From Ashinkailepas kermadecensis (lineage: Eukaryota; Arthropoda; Thecostraca; Neolepadidae), in assembly GCA_034440615.1 (NCBI GenBank), contig JAOTOM010002696.1, forward strand, positions 50,490 to 114,489: a DNA stretch of 64,000 nucleotides. The letters run 5' to 3'. The notes under the pieces are model-generated. The model was not told the DNA's origin, ran no database searches, and saw only the letters and a program-made list of their open reading frames with translations. Positions within the stretch are counted from its first letter, which is position 1, and each line of letters opens with the position of its first letter. Position numbers and translations under genes: made by a program. Shown in pieces: positions 48,401 through 56,039 of this stretch.

Positions 48401-50654
48401 GACCAGAGAGGAGGGACTTGCACGTCCAACACACTTTTCCTGCTGCTGCGAACACCTGCTGCCACACGAAAATAAAAGCAGACACAGTATAGGCTGGCTG
48501 AACATCTATGCACCTACAAACGTACCACTCACATCATGGAGGCGGGGTGGCCGAGTGGCTAAGATGTTGAGCTCTGGATGCCAATATTTCGGGTTCAACA
48601 CTCGCTCCACTCAGGACATTTCCCAATCCCGCGGCCCACCGGCGAAGCAGTGTGGGCGGCGCCATTAGCCGTGGTCGTGCATAAAGTGCGTCGTAAACCA
48701 CCCAATAAACAACACCTCACATCATGGTTGAGGAGTAATGTGCCCTTTATAAGGAGCATATCAAGGGACACACACGCGCCTGACGAACCACACACAGGTG
48801 GAAGATGTGTCGGGAGACACACACCTGATGGACCACACACAGGTGGATGATGTGTTGGGAGACACACACCTAATGGACCACACACAGGTGGATGATGTGT
48901 CGGGAGACACACACCTGATGGACCACACACAGGTGGATGATGTGTCGGGAGATACACCTGATGGACCTCTGTGTCGGGAGACACGTGCCTGGTGGACCAC
49001 TGTGCCGGGAGACACATATATGGCGGACGACTGTGTCGGAGACACACACCTGATGGGCCACTGTGTCGGGAGACACGTACCTGGTGGACTACTGTGTCGG
49101 AGAACTCTGTGGTGCTGAGCTGGTGAGTGACCACACCTCCAGCCTTGGTTGGCCACGACAGGCACGGAATGAGCGAGGCGTTCTTCTCATTGACACCGAT
49201 GGCCGGCTCTACTTGGTCGGATGGCACCGAGTCGTAGCTGATGTTGTACATCATGCACTGCTGGTAGCGGGTCTTGTTGTCCTGCCGAAGCGAAGGTGGC
49301 CCGGACCCATCGGGCAGATGTTAGCCGAGGATGCACATGGAAATGTCACACCCGATTACAGTCACGACGAGCAGACATCGCACGAATGAACGCGACGGGT
49401 ATGAACAACGCGCCCGTGGAATTCCTAACCTTTGTCTAACAGCAAAAGTTAGGCATTGTTGCACGTGCACAATATCCGGTTTGAAAGCCTGGACGGAACG
49501 TGCTGGAAGCACGATCCGTGCTCGCCCTTGCTCAGCTTTGGACCGTATCATTGGCAGACCGATCGAGCGGTGTACATTCGACCGAACATTCCACGGACGC
49601 ACCCTGGACAGGGCCGCTGTGATGAAGCGGTGCTGGAGGGTGCCGTGGAGAAGGGGCACTGCCCCTGGCGAAGGCGTATGCTGGCCGATGCTTTTACTAT
49701 GGGATCAGTGCTTCATACTGGACATCGAATACTTCACACACTAATCGATTAATAAGATATAACGGGATCGGAAGTAGTACAACATGCTCTTGTCCCGCAT
49801 CATTACGGTCGCGAGAGCGTGCGAGTCTGGTGCGATGCCGTCCAAAAGTGACGGCGGTGGCTGCTGCCAGCCTGCAGGCCGCCACGCGGCAGGCATCTGC
49901 TGGCCGCCGGGGCGCACGACACTCACCTTCACCTCGGTGGGAATGGCGTACAGCTTCCACTGGTCGTGCGACCAGTTGGCAAAGGCTGGTGGTGCAGCGC
50001 ACCAGTGATCCACGTCGTCGGGAGCCATGAATGTGATGGCAAGCATGTTCCAGGCGCCTGGGATACCTGCGGGGATGATGGTCAGACGGTCATGAGAGGC
50101 TGCAGCGCAGGTGAATTACATGAAGCGTAGGGGCGGACAATAGCCTACACTACGAAACGTATGTTTGACGGCTGAGTGGCTTCTCAATGCCCCTGTTTGA
50201 GCCATTTTCATTTTTTTCATAAAATACATCTCAATTCCCCTTCTGCATAGCTACATTACACCTTCGTATGCTCTGATGCTCCCCAAAATTTCCCAATTCT
50301 TCTCGTTGATAATCGCTGCTTTTCAGACAGACACAAGCACGTAAACGCAGTGGGAGGGAGGATGGAGTGGAGAGGGTTGGAAAGTACCCATGCCGTCTTC
50401 AAAGACCGTGAATCTGACAATTTGTTAAATCTGAGATTGAACACATTTTTCTCAGAGAATATGGTAATTGGCCCTTCTAGCGATGAGCCTAAGAACACCT
50501 TGAACAAGAGCTCACTCGCTCCATTTTGATGTAGCTTGAATATCAGTAATATGTGATCTAACCGAGCAGTGATATGATGAAGAAGGTAGTCAGCTGCCAT
50601 TTTCCCGTCTGTCCGATTACTGTGATCAGAGGATCCTCCTCCTTGCCGTCGTCC
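33274..50654 (-). CDS. SLC22-family organic ion transporter (10 recognised exons; N-terminal exon not found)
   Basis: A major-facilitator plasma-membrane transporter of the SLC22 (organic cation/anion/zwitterion) family. Ten exons on the minus strand have GT-AG borders and matching phases at all nine junctions. Together they give about 543 residues, against 540-560 usual. Visible family marks are GIPGAWNMLAITFMAP (TM1 end); an extracellular loop with Cys and sequons NWS, NIS and NAS; FDLVCDSAETVAHAQ before TM2; ADIYGRRP; LPESPRWLL; NWFVNSFVYYGLSL (TM7); GRRPALCASMVIGGIACL (TM9); GKFCISASFAIVYVFSAEVY (TM10); SSSMCARFGSIAAP (TM11); and LPETKGKSLPDTVAEGEVFG after TM12. Substrate class is not resolved. 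The first recognised exon starts with the last base of a codon, so an upstream exon with the ATG is missing. Several introns hold minisatellites built from the adjoining splice sites. Confidence 0.95.
33418..33660 (-). repeat. Weak repeats upstream of the last SLC22 exon
   Basis: Imperfect segments of the type AGATGACCGGACCCATG and AGATTACCGAACCCATGG resemble AAGATGACCGACCGCCGG just before the acceptor of the last exon. The AG itself is not clearly copied. Listed as repeats only; a junction origin is not demonstrated. Confidence 0.4.
33690..34075 (+). repeat. Array of ATAAGATCTACGTTC units
   Basis: Imperfect 12-24-bp units such as CATAAGATCTACG and GCAGAAGATCTAC. Reverse-oriented relatives are at 35200-35690. 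Intronic in SLC22. Confidence 0.88.
34312..34480 (+). mobile_element. SINE family 1, full-length copy with exact 17-bp TSD
   Basis: Carries an intact tRNA-like head with GGTCTAGGGG A box and GGGTTCGAGTC B box, the body, and an ACCAACCAACCA tail. The duplication CCACCCTGAGGACTGGG is exact at 34298-34314 and 34478-34494. It lies in the last SLC22 intron, sense to the + strand. Confidence 0.95.
34500..34585. repeat. GA-rich microsatellite
   Basis: AGAGA, AGATAGAG and GAGAGAGAAAG runs directly after the SINE target-site duplication. Confidence 0.95.
34590..35085. repeat. Decayed array of GGGCCCCTGAxxxCTGA units
   Basis: Irregular units such as GGAGAGGGCCCCTGACGACT and AAGATGATTGGAAGGGGTCC. The composition is the complement of the long CTCTCAGG array at 51490-53870, suggesting a shared family. 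Confidence 0.6.
35200..35690 (-). repeat. Array of ATAAGATCTACG units, inverted orientation
   Basis: Read on the minus strand it matches the array at 33690-34075 (ATAAGATCTACGTGCAGGAG and similar). The two arrays face each other across about 1.1 kb. Confidence 0.85.
36328..36518 (-). CDS. SLC22 exon (TM10-TM11)
   Basis: The acceptor is CTGCCGGCAG and the donor CTG|GTGAGT. It encodes VYTLDWPIVTFAMIGKF, CISASFAIVYVFSAEVYPT and GVGSSSMCARFGSIAAPYVA, all typical of SLC22 C-terminal halves. It splices from the previous exon through a split Asp codon. Confidence 0.98.
36519..36910 (-). repeat. ~55-bp array seeded by the acceptor of SLC22 exon 36328-36518
   Basis: The real acceptor on the minus strand is GCCGGCAG|ATGTATAC. 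Units upstream at ~55-bp spacing carry GTGCAGATGTCTAATG-type copies, with a CCGTCGTCT and CCCCGCCCC body. The unit adjoining the exon is the most diverged. About seven units can be followed. Confidence 0.75.
37350..37772 (-). repeat. 52-bp array seeded by the 3' end and donor of SLC22 exon 37773-38085
   Basis: Eight ~50-52-bp units follow the exon. Each has ~35 bp copied from the exon end (ATCGCCTGTCTCTGCACCAT, then GCTATTTGAGACGG) and ~17 bp from the intron start (GTGGGTACCAAGTGTGTC). Every unit therefore holds a copy of the TM9 end and a GTGGGT donor. Within the array, units match each other more closely than the exon, so the array has homogenised after seeding. Confidence 0.96.
37773..38085 (-). 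CDS. SLC22 exon (TM7-TM9)
   Basis: The acceptor is GCTGCTTCAG and the donor AAGG|GTGCGT. It carries 104 codons: DATKATTVERVTILNLF, TLNFYYNWFVNSFVYYGLSL (TM7), the NLGG and EIPAY segment (TM8), and GRRPALCASMVIGGIACLCT (TM9). The last ~35 exon bases and the donor are repeated eight more times in the intron. Confidence 0.98.
39139..39262 (-). CDS. SLC22 exon (central cytoplasmic loop)
   Basis: The acceptor is GGTTATTGCAG and the donor AAG|GTGAGC. It begins LPESPRWLLTKGREQEARVI, the family signature after TM6, then a charged cytoplasmic stretch ending PLDDK at phase 0. Confidence 0.97.
39343..39572. repeat. 38-bp tandem repeat, ~6 copies
   Basis: The unit is CATAACGCTTTGACACTGAC plus TGGTCTATCTTTCTCCTC, with high identity between copies. 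It lies about 80 bp upstream of the SLC22 exon at 39139-39262, in the intron. Unlike the other exon-flanking arrays, no similarity to that exon's acceptor was seen. Confidence 0.93.
39850..40105. repeat. 32-bp tandem repeat, ~8 copies
   Basis: The unit is GATGCACATTGTCACCTATA plus TCGTCACCAAAT. Copies are near-identical except the sixth (TTACCAAATGATACACATTTTG). It lies in the same SLC22 intron as the 38-bp and 28-bp arrays. Confidence 0.95.
40915..41132 (-). repeat. 28-bp array seeded by the donor of SLC22 exon 41133-41301
   Basis: The exon leaves as CTATTT|GTGAGTGGTCAGCTTG. Six to seven 28-bp units repeat TTGTGAGTGGTCAGCTTGCC with GGGAGC. Each has GTGAGT or GTGGGT. The unit nearest the exon has duplicated the exon end itself (GCCTTCTATTTGTGAGT at 41082-41099), giving a second full donor 46 bp downstream of the first. 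Confidence 0.92.
41133..41301 (-). CDS. SLC22 exon (TM5-TM6)
   Basis: The acceptor is TGTGTTTCAG and the donor TATTT|GTGAGT. It encodes LESVGGKWRAILGISYEYTF, then LAGIAYTLKPWMELQL and VIPAVVFFAFY, leading into FLPESPRWLL. Both sides are flanked by minisatellites whose units contain this exon's splice sites. The last ~14 exon bases plus donor are duplicated intact at 41080-41099. Confidence 0.97.
41305..41720 (-). repeat. Array of ~30-33-bp units seeded by the acceptor of SLC22 exon 41133-41301
   Basis: About thirteen diverged units run up to the acceptor. On the minus strand the real site reads CTAGACTGTACTGTGTTTCAG. Array units read, for example, CTAGACCGCATCGTGTCGCAG, each carrying a CAG at the matching place. 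Divergence falls off smoothly, so the homology is visible unit by unit. Confidence 0.85.
41890..42150. repeat. Very GC-rich array of GGCCCGGACGGAGCTGCCC units
   Basis: Units of about 20-65 bp with nested periodicity (GGCCCGGACGGAGCTGCCC, GTCCAGTCTGTCCTGGCCC). It is open in several frames on both strands only because of its composition. Intronic in the SLC22 gene. Confidence 0.9.
43039..43193 (-). CDS. SLC22 exon (TM3-TM4)
   Basis: The acceptor is TTTCATTTCAG and the donor TACG|GTAAGC. It begins YGRRPTLLGS, the major-facilitator loop 2-3 signature, followed by two hydrophobic segments ending FTVGFVY. Diverged copies of the acceptor junction lie just upstream (43201-43310). Confidence 0.97.
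43201..43310 (-). repeat. ~44-bp units copying the acceptor of SLC22 exon 43039-43193
   Basis: Reading the minus strand toward the exon, three units begin TTTCAGGTGCAGTCGCTGG, TTTGAAGTACGGCCGCTGG and TTTGAAGTACGGCAGCTGG. Then comes the real junction TTTCAGCTACGGCCGCCGA. The unit therefore spans the acceptor AG and the first exon bases (TACGGCCGC). Confidence 0.72.
43820..44135. repeat. 65-bp GC-rich tandem repeat, ~5 copies
   Basis: Units contain CCCTGCTGCTGGGCCGGGCC, CACGGCTGACGAGGTGATGC and AGCGCCGCAGTATGCGCAC; the first is shortened. The 65-bp period is not a multiple of three, which explains similar peptides in all minus frames. Intronic in SLC22. Confidence 0.93.
44320..44545. repeat. 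Decayed short repeat of CGCAAAATATCGA type
   Basis: About fifteen imperfect copies of a 12-18-bp motif (GCAAAATATCGA, GCACAAAATATCGG, GCAACATATTGA). AT-rich and intronic. Confidence 0.8.
45366..45535 (+). repeat. ~170-bp dispersed repeat, copy 1
   Basis: Shares CGCAATTGxTAxATAxGTAAC, GAAACTA, AATCCT and TTTGTxTTCTGGT with 63005-63175, same orientation. Confidence 0.8.
45586..45780 (+). mobile_element. Possible third tRNA-derived SINE (tRNA-Lys-like head)
   Basis: GCCTGGCTAGCTCAGTTTGC followed by AGAGCGCTGA looks like the D-arm half (A box) of a tRNA-Lys-type gene. A weak B-box-like GAGGTTCATATGT lies about 80 bp downstream, too far for a tRNA, as is usual in SINEs. No second copy or target-site duplication was seen, so this is tentative. 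Confidence 0.45.
46128..46320 (-). repeat. Repeat family member, with poly-C run
   Basis: The minus strand starts GAGGCGGATCTAGGAATTTT then CATGAGGGCAC, as in the family at 19640-20250. It ends near a homopolymer C run on the + strand (46160-46186). Confidence 0.6.
46625..46765 (-). repeat. Three ~44-bp units resembling the donor of SLC22 exon 46893-46996
   Basis: On the minus strand the units read CTGGCCGGTGAATTTGAGAA, CTGACTGGTGAAGTTGGGGA and CTGACTGGTGAGGTTCAAAC. They are separated by CGGGCTGGGTRCGT-type sequence. The real donor region reads CTCGCCGACATGTGAGTTTG. The resemblance is partial and the units lie ~130 bp from the exon, so derivation from the junction is likely but not certain. 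Confidence 0.5.
46893..46996 (-). CDS. SLC22 exon (TM2)
   Basis: The acceptor is ATGTTTCAG and the donor GACAT|GTGAGT. It encodes FDLVCDSAETVAHAQAIYML and GVLLGAVVGGMLAD, the classical pre-TM2 motif and TM2. It ends with two bases of the Ile of ADIYGRRP. Confidence 0.97.
48148..48305. repeat. ~77-bp tandem duplication
   Basis: Two copies of a segment containing GCTTCGTAACAAAGGTACGAA, at 48192 and 48269, with diverged flanks. Confidence 0.85.
48540..48715 (+). mobile_element. SINE family 2 copy with 12-bp TSD
   Basis: Begins with a tRNA-like GGCCGAGTGGCTAAGATG head and B-box-like GGGTTCAACACTC, and ends GTCGTAAACCACCCAATAAA. The target-site duplication CTCACATCATGG is exact at 48528-48539 and 48716-48727. 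It lies in the SLC22 intron between the third and fourth recognised exons. Confidence 0.9.
48765..49080 (-). repeat. Minisatellite seeded by the donor of SLC22 exon 49081-49281
   Basis: The minus strand leaving the exon reads GTCCACCAG|GTACGTGTCTCC followed by CGACACAGT. The array consists of about seven diverged copies of that junction: CCATCAG|GTGTGTGTCTCC, CCACCAG|GCACGTGTCTCC and similar. Some are in ~30-bp units, the distal ones in 45-bp units that add CATCATCCACCTGTGTGTGG. Each unit has exon-derived bases, a donor or near-donor, and intron-derived bases. Confidence 0.88.
49081..49281 (-). CDS. SLC22 exon (large extracellular loop)
   Basis: Encodes 67 codons at phase 0 on both sides: DNKTRYQQCMMYNISYDS through sequon NAS, two Cys, and STTEFSDTVVHQ, which leads into FDLVC in the next exon. 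The acceptor is CTTCGGCAG and the donor CAG|GTACGT. The array immediately downstream (48765-49080) repeats this donor. Because much of that array has 45-bp units, the reading frame stays open for over 100 codons beyond the donor. Confidence 0.9.
49927..50066 (-). CDS. SLC22 exon (end of TM1, start of extracellular loop)
   Basis: The acceptor is CCCCGCAG and the donor AAG|GTGAGT. The exon encodes GIPGAWNMLAITFMAP, then DDVDHWCAAPP and an N-glycosylation sequon NWS, ending IPTEVK at phase 0. Confidence 0.95.
50563..50654 (-). CDS. SLC22 exon, first recognised (N-terminal segment, start of TM1)
   Basis: The acceptor is TGTTCCAG. The exon encodes DDGKEEDPLITVIGQTGKWQ and then LTTFFIISLL, the family's N-terminal segment and the beginning of TM1. 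It starts in phase 2, so an upstream coding exon exists. The donor is CTCG|GTTAGA, weaker than the others. The split Gly codon is completed by the next exon. Confidence 0.88.
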
Positions 50655-51489
50655 CTGGAACAGACAAAAATTGTTACCGGCGAACCATGCTTCATACATG
50701 TAGCCGACATCACCGATTTCTCCCCTGTCGCCAGTGCACTTCTCAGGTACTAAGGTGTGTAGCGGCCCTTTTCATACTGCCTTCTGACTCAGTTCATGCC
50801 GCGTACAACTGTTCAGCGTGGCGCCCTCCATCGGACTCTATCAGCAATGCATTCAGCAATGCATTCACAACTGCTTCTTCTTATTATCGCTATTATCAGA
50901 CATAGTTTAATAGGGAGGATGTCCATGATAAAGGTGGGGCCCAGTGCCGCAGCCAGGATTTTCCTAAGGGAGGCCTGACTAAATAATGCAACGAAACATA
51001 GGAAGCTTTCGGCGCGCCATTTGGGGTTTGGTGTGGTGAAATTCTCAAAAGTTCTTGTTTGATCAAGTATATTTTTGGTTGCCAAGGGGATCAGATCCCC
51101 GTGCCCCCTGGTGGGGCCCATATTGTTCCGCCTTTTTAACACCTTCATACTTTCTTAGAATGAGGCGTGAATACTAGCAGGGAAAAATAAGTGCAAGATT
51201 TGGGGAAAGGAGAACGACTAGGAACATGCCTGACAAGCTATGCCGAACACACAGCATCCTGCAAATTATATTTGTCTTTCTTTTTGCTTAACCGGTGTCA
51301 CCCCGGCCCAACGCGAAGCAACTGGCACCGCTGTAGAGGTCGTCATCACAGCTATCGCTAGGCTGTTTGTTTCGCCATCGCTGGAGCGACCGCAGCTGCT
51401 GGAGCAGCTATGGTTAGTCCACTGGGACGGCTGTCGCCGCATGGGCGGTCGTCACCGCCAGAACGACTGGGCCGTTGGGACGACCCTGA

Positions 51490-53870
51490 GGTGGCGGTGG
51501 GTGACCTTCCAGTCCTCGGTGGGCTCTATGGCTCTCAAAAATATATATCTGAGGCTGGCCCTCAGTGTTCCTCGCGCCCATCGCCAGTTCTCAAGGACTC
51601 CCCTAGCTCTCAGAGGGCCCGATCCCTCAGGTGCCCATCTCAAAGCTCAGGAACATCTCAGTCCAGTCCTATCTGGCTCTCAGGGATCTATTCATCCGTC
51701 AGGAGCCCTCTCCATCTTCCATGGGCTATTCTCAGTCCTCGACAAATTTGTCTACCTTTCAGGGGAATCCTGCAGCTCTGAGACAAGCATCACAATTTCA
51801 CACAAACATCGCTCCTTAGATCTTAGGTGACTCTGTTCATCACTCAGTGTTCCTCCCAATCCTCAGGAGCAGCACAGTCCGGTCCGCTATAGCTCTCAGT
51901 GGACCTCCCTAGTCCTCGATAAGCTTTCGGGCTGGCAATGACATTATAGCTCTGAAACTGGCTCTCAGTATACTGGTTCACAACAATCGCTAGCCCTTAG
52001 GGACTCATTTTAGATCTTAGGGGGCCCTGTTCGTCTCATAGGGACCCCTTCTACGCCTCTTGGACATCCAAGTTCAGTCCTCTCTAGCGCTCAGTGACCA
52101 TTTCCAATCGTCAGGGTTCCTCTCCAGTTGTTAGGGACCTTTCCCAGGGGACGAGTGGTCTAGGGGTAAGATGCTCGTCTCACAATCGAAAGATTGTGGG
52201 TTCGAGTCTCACCTGTCGCTACTCTTCGCCCGCGACCAATCGGCGTGAGAGATTGGCGACGCTATATGACTCAACGGTCGATGTGTCGTAAAACCAATAA
52301 CCAACCAGTGACCTTTCCCAGTCCTGGACAGTCATTCTAGTTTCAAGGGATTTTTAGACCTGATATCGGCCCTCAGTATTCCTCACAATCATTATCAGAC
52401 ATAGGGACTCCTCTTGGCTCTCAAGGAACTCTGTTAGTCCTCAAGCGCCCTCTCAAGCTGTTAGGAACCCTTCCTAGTTATCGACAGCTCTTGTGGTTTC
52501 AAGAACATTTTAGTTCTGAGACTAGCTTCGGTATTCCTCACCTCAATTGCCAGCCAACAGTGACTTTTCTTACCTCCCGGGTGGCCTTGTTCTTCCATTA
52601 GGGGCCGCTCCCAACATCAGAAGAAGCCCAGTCCAGTCCTCTCTTACTCTCACGATATCCTCTGCATCATTCAGGGCCCTCTCCTGCTTGTAGGGGCCCA
52701 TCACAGCTCTCAATAGTCATGTCTGGCTCTCATCTCGGGGAATTTCAGACCTGAGATGGGCCCTCACTAGTCTTCTTTAGCTCTCAGTGGTCCTGTTCAT
52801 CCCCCGGGTCCCATTAAAACCCAAATAGCATCCCAGCCTTCTCAGACCCTCACGTGCCATGTTTATTCCTCAGCTCGTAGCGGCCAAATCCAGCTGAGAC
52901 TGCTCTTTCCAGCTGGTATGGGCATTCCAGGTCACGGGCGGGTCCTCTCTTGTCTTCACGGCCCTTGCTAACCCTGAACGTGGACGTCTTCAGGTCGCAA
53001 TGGCACTTCTAACACAAGCTATTAGATGCGCTGAGGCATTTCCTCGGATATATTTCTTCCTCTCAGGGTGGTCGCCTGGAGCGCTCCGTTGGGCTTGACA
53101 GCAGGTGGGTATCCTTTCACCCCTTGGAAACGCCACTACTGTGTAACAGCCCGGACCACTCCATGGGCTTAGGAGTTATTTACGTAGCACCGGGAACCCT
53201 CCACTTCGGTCCGGGTCGTCTCCGAAGCTCGGGGGCCTTTTTGTCTGCCTGATGCCCGCTGTCAGCTCTCAGCCCCTCTCCATCAGTGTGAGCCAAAGCC
53301 GACCCAGTAGCTCTGTACGTCGGGCCCGGGGACCCCATACGTCGGCTCAAGGATCCTCGTTTACGGCTCAGGACACTCTCCGTCCGGTTGGAATCCCCTC
53401 TTCAAAAGCTTCGGTCTCCTCTATCATACAAGGGACCCCCGGTGCGGTTCCGGCCCTCATCGGCCCAGAGGTCCTTCAAGCCAGTCCTTGGGCTCTCCCC
53501 GATGGTTCGGGTTTTCCAACGGCTAAGTGTCATTTTCGTCGGCGCAGGGGATCTCTTTAGCGATCCAGGGTATTCTCTGTCAGACAGGAGTTCATCTTTC
53601 AACAGATCGGGCCCCTCCATCAGGCCAGGGGCCCTTATACGGCTTGTACCCCATCCGTCGGCCCAATAGCCTTTTCTGACGGCTCGTGGTCCTCTCCAGC
53701 AACTAGGACCCCTCCGTCGTCTCAGGGGCCCTCTTTGATGACCCAGGGACTTTTCCGGCAAGCCGGAGGCCTCTTTTCAAACGCTTGGATTCTGTCCATT
53801 AGGTCAGGGACCCTTTCTCGGCTTGGATTCCACCGACAGCCCGGCCTGGCCGAGTTAAAAGCTTAATCCT
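51490..53870. repeat. Long decayed satellite of CTCTCAGGGxCCCTCTCC units
   Basis: About sixty to seventy irregular ~35-bp units (for example GGCTCTCAGGGATCTATTCA, GGGCCCTCTCCTGCTTGTAG). The SINE at 52147 is inserted in it. Units diverge strongly, so this is an old array. Confidence 0.8.
52147..52309 (+). mobile_element. SINE family 1, full-length copy with 12-bp TSD
   Basis: Same family as 34312-34480, with tRNA-like A and B boxes and a CCAATAACCAACC tail. The duplication GACCTTTCCCAG is exact at 52136-52147 and 52310-52321. It is inserted in a decayed satellite array. Confidence 0.95.
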
Positions 53871-53990
53871 CGAAAAGCTTCACATATGCTAAAGTTTGCT
53901 CTCTCCAAACGAGCATTTGTTGCAAAACGCTGTAATTTTTATTTGTTATATATCAATAAAAAATATGGTCAACTAAAAAAACTGGCATCA

Positions 53991-54056
53991 AGGTCACCGG
54001 AGGTCAGGTGACCGGAGTCACCGGAGGTCAGGTGACCGGAGTCACCGGAGGTCACT
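53991..54056. repeat. 24-bp repeat carrying AGGTCA and GGTGACC motifs
   Basis: AGGTCA occurs at 53991, 54001, 54025 and 54049, within units GGAGGTCAGGTGACCGGAGT and CACC. The first pair is a direct repeat with a 4-bp spacer. Confidence 0.9.
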
Positions 54057-54059
54057 TTT

Positions 54060-55140
54060 TAATCATTTATCGGATGTAAAAATATTATGGGAATTGGATT
54101 CCTGGAAACTTTGTGAGTTCAAAATTGTCTGGCTATTTATATTTTGAATGACATTTAACATAGTTATCGGCCACCGAACATAATCTTGCAGCGTGACGTT
54201 CAAGAAATGACCGAGGCTATAACTCCTGAACCATTGACTTATAAATATAATTTTAACAGATGGGTTCAGATCATAAGATAACCATATACACCAATTTTGC
54301 TCAAAATGTGAGACATGAGGTTGGACAATGGCACCTTTGCCTGGTCTTGTTCTGGAATTCCCCAAAAGCAATATAAGGTATCATTACAGATGCTGGACAG
54401 CCGAGGAAAGAGACAGGCTTCATGCTTCCATGTATCCATGCTTCAATGCTCCCATGCTCCGATGCTCCCATCGTGGCAGGAGGCGAGTTTCCCTTGGTCC
54501 AGGCACGAGATCCGACATAATACCGAGACAGGAAACTTGTAGACCGACCGCAGCTGCGCTCTCTTGGTAGACCGTGAAGTCGTGAACCTTATTGTGCTCA
54601 ATTTTCCTGGAAGTGCACGAGTTGAAAACAAATAAGAATAACAATTTTCTGTAATTCGGCATGGCGATTCCTGCGCGCTCAGTGTTAGGCAGGGAGCCAG
54701 ATTGTAGAAATGGTGCCTGCAATTCCGGCATATGGACATTGAAAAGCAATGTGATGCAACGAAAATTGGCTGTAGTTTTGTCCAGTTGAATTTCATGCGC
54801 ATACTTGTTTCTGTGGTTCAACCCTTTATTGCAAACTTCTTGCATAGCCTGAGTGAGGAGGTACTAACCAGAATCCAGGCATAATGCGCTTAATACAACA
54901 GTGATGATTGGATTATCCTGCGGGCTACAACAGAGAACTAGGAGTATACAGTACATACCACTCACGAGCGATTTCTGCAAAGACTTGCGGCTCATTGACA
55001 GGTGAGTAAGCCTGCTTGTAATCCCACTAACCACAGCTATGCGAGTGGTGCAGAGTAACACAAACACTGCGAGGGGCATGCCGACAGCACACAATCAAAT
55101 GCAAGCCTCTACCACGAATCATAGCATGCCATTGCTCATC
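54060..55140. other. No gene recognised
   Basis: Frames up to 141 codons on the minus strand (54420-54845) lack recognisable motifs. This is possible SLC22 upstream or first-intron sequence. Confidence 0.45.
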
Positions 55141-55149
55141 CAGCAGAAA

Positions 55150-55478
55150 TATTCCCCATCCATTGTTCGGGAGTGAGAACAGCTTCCGTTGTTCGGTGGT
55201 GAGAACAGCTTCCATTCTTCGGGAGTGAGAACAGCTTCCGTTGTTCGGGAGTGAGAACGGCTTCCATTGTTCGGTGGTGAGAATAACTTCCGTTGTTCGG
55301 TGGTGAGAAAAGCTTCCATTGTTCGATGGTGAGAACAGCTTCCATTGTTCGGTGGTGATAACAGTTTCTATTGTTCGGTGGTGAGAACAGCTTCCGTTGT
55401 TCGGTGGTGAGAACAGCTTCCATTGTTCGGTGGTGAGAACAGCTTCCGTTGTTCGGTGGTGAGAATAGCTTTTTAACT
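55150..55478. repeat. 26-bp array (TTCGGTGGTGAGAACAGCTT CCATTG)
   Basis: About twelve near-identical units alternating CCGTTG and CCATTG. Confidence 0.95.
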
Positions 55479-55619
55479 GTATGTTCGGAAAGCTTCAGGT
55501 ACAATCACCGGCAGCGTATGCAAACTCGCTCTACAGCGTCACCATCACAGCACCGATGGGCAGCAGCACTGCTAAAGCGCCAGTCGGCACCTTCACGGGG
55601 TCATCTTCACAACACCTCC

Positions 55620-56035
55620 ATCAGCGACAACAGCGCCAGTCGGCAACAGGCGACAACAGCGCCAGTCGGCAGCAGGTGACAACAGCGCCAGTTGGTGATG
55701 ACAGCGCCAGGCGACAGCAGGCAACAACAGCGCCAGTCGGCAGCAGGCGACAACAGCGCCAGTCGGCAACAGGCGACAACAGCGCCAGTCGGCAGCAGGC
55801 GACAACAGTGCAGCGCCAGTCGGCGCAGGTGACAACAGCGCCAGTTGGTGATGACAGCGCCAGGCGACAGCAGGCAACAACAGCGCCAGTCGGCAGCAGG
55901 CGACAACAGCGCCAGTCGGCAACAGGCGACAACAGCGCCAGTCGGCAGCAGGCGACAACAGCGCCAGTCGGCACCAGGCAACAACAGCGCCAGTCGGCAA
56001 CAGGCGACAACAGCGTCAGTCGGCAGCGCCACTGC
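55620..56035 (+). repeat. 26-bp array (AGCGCCAGTCGGCAACAGGC GACAAC)
   Basis: About fifteen units, open in all frames because the unit lacks stops. An internal block (about 55681-55800) is itself duplicated (55840-55970). Confidence 0.93.
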
Positions 56036-56039
56036 CGAG

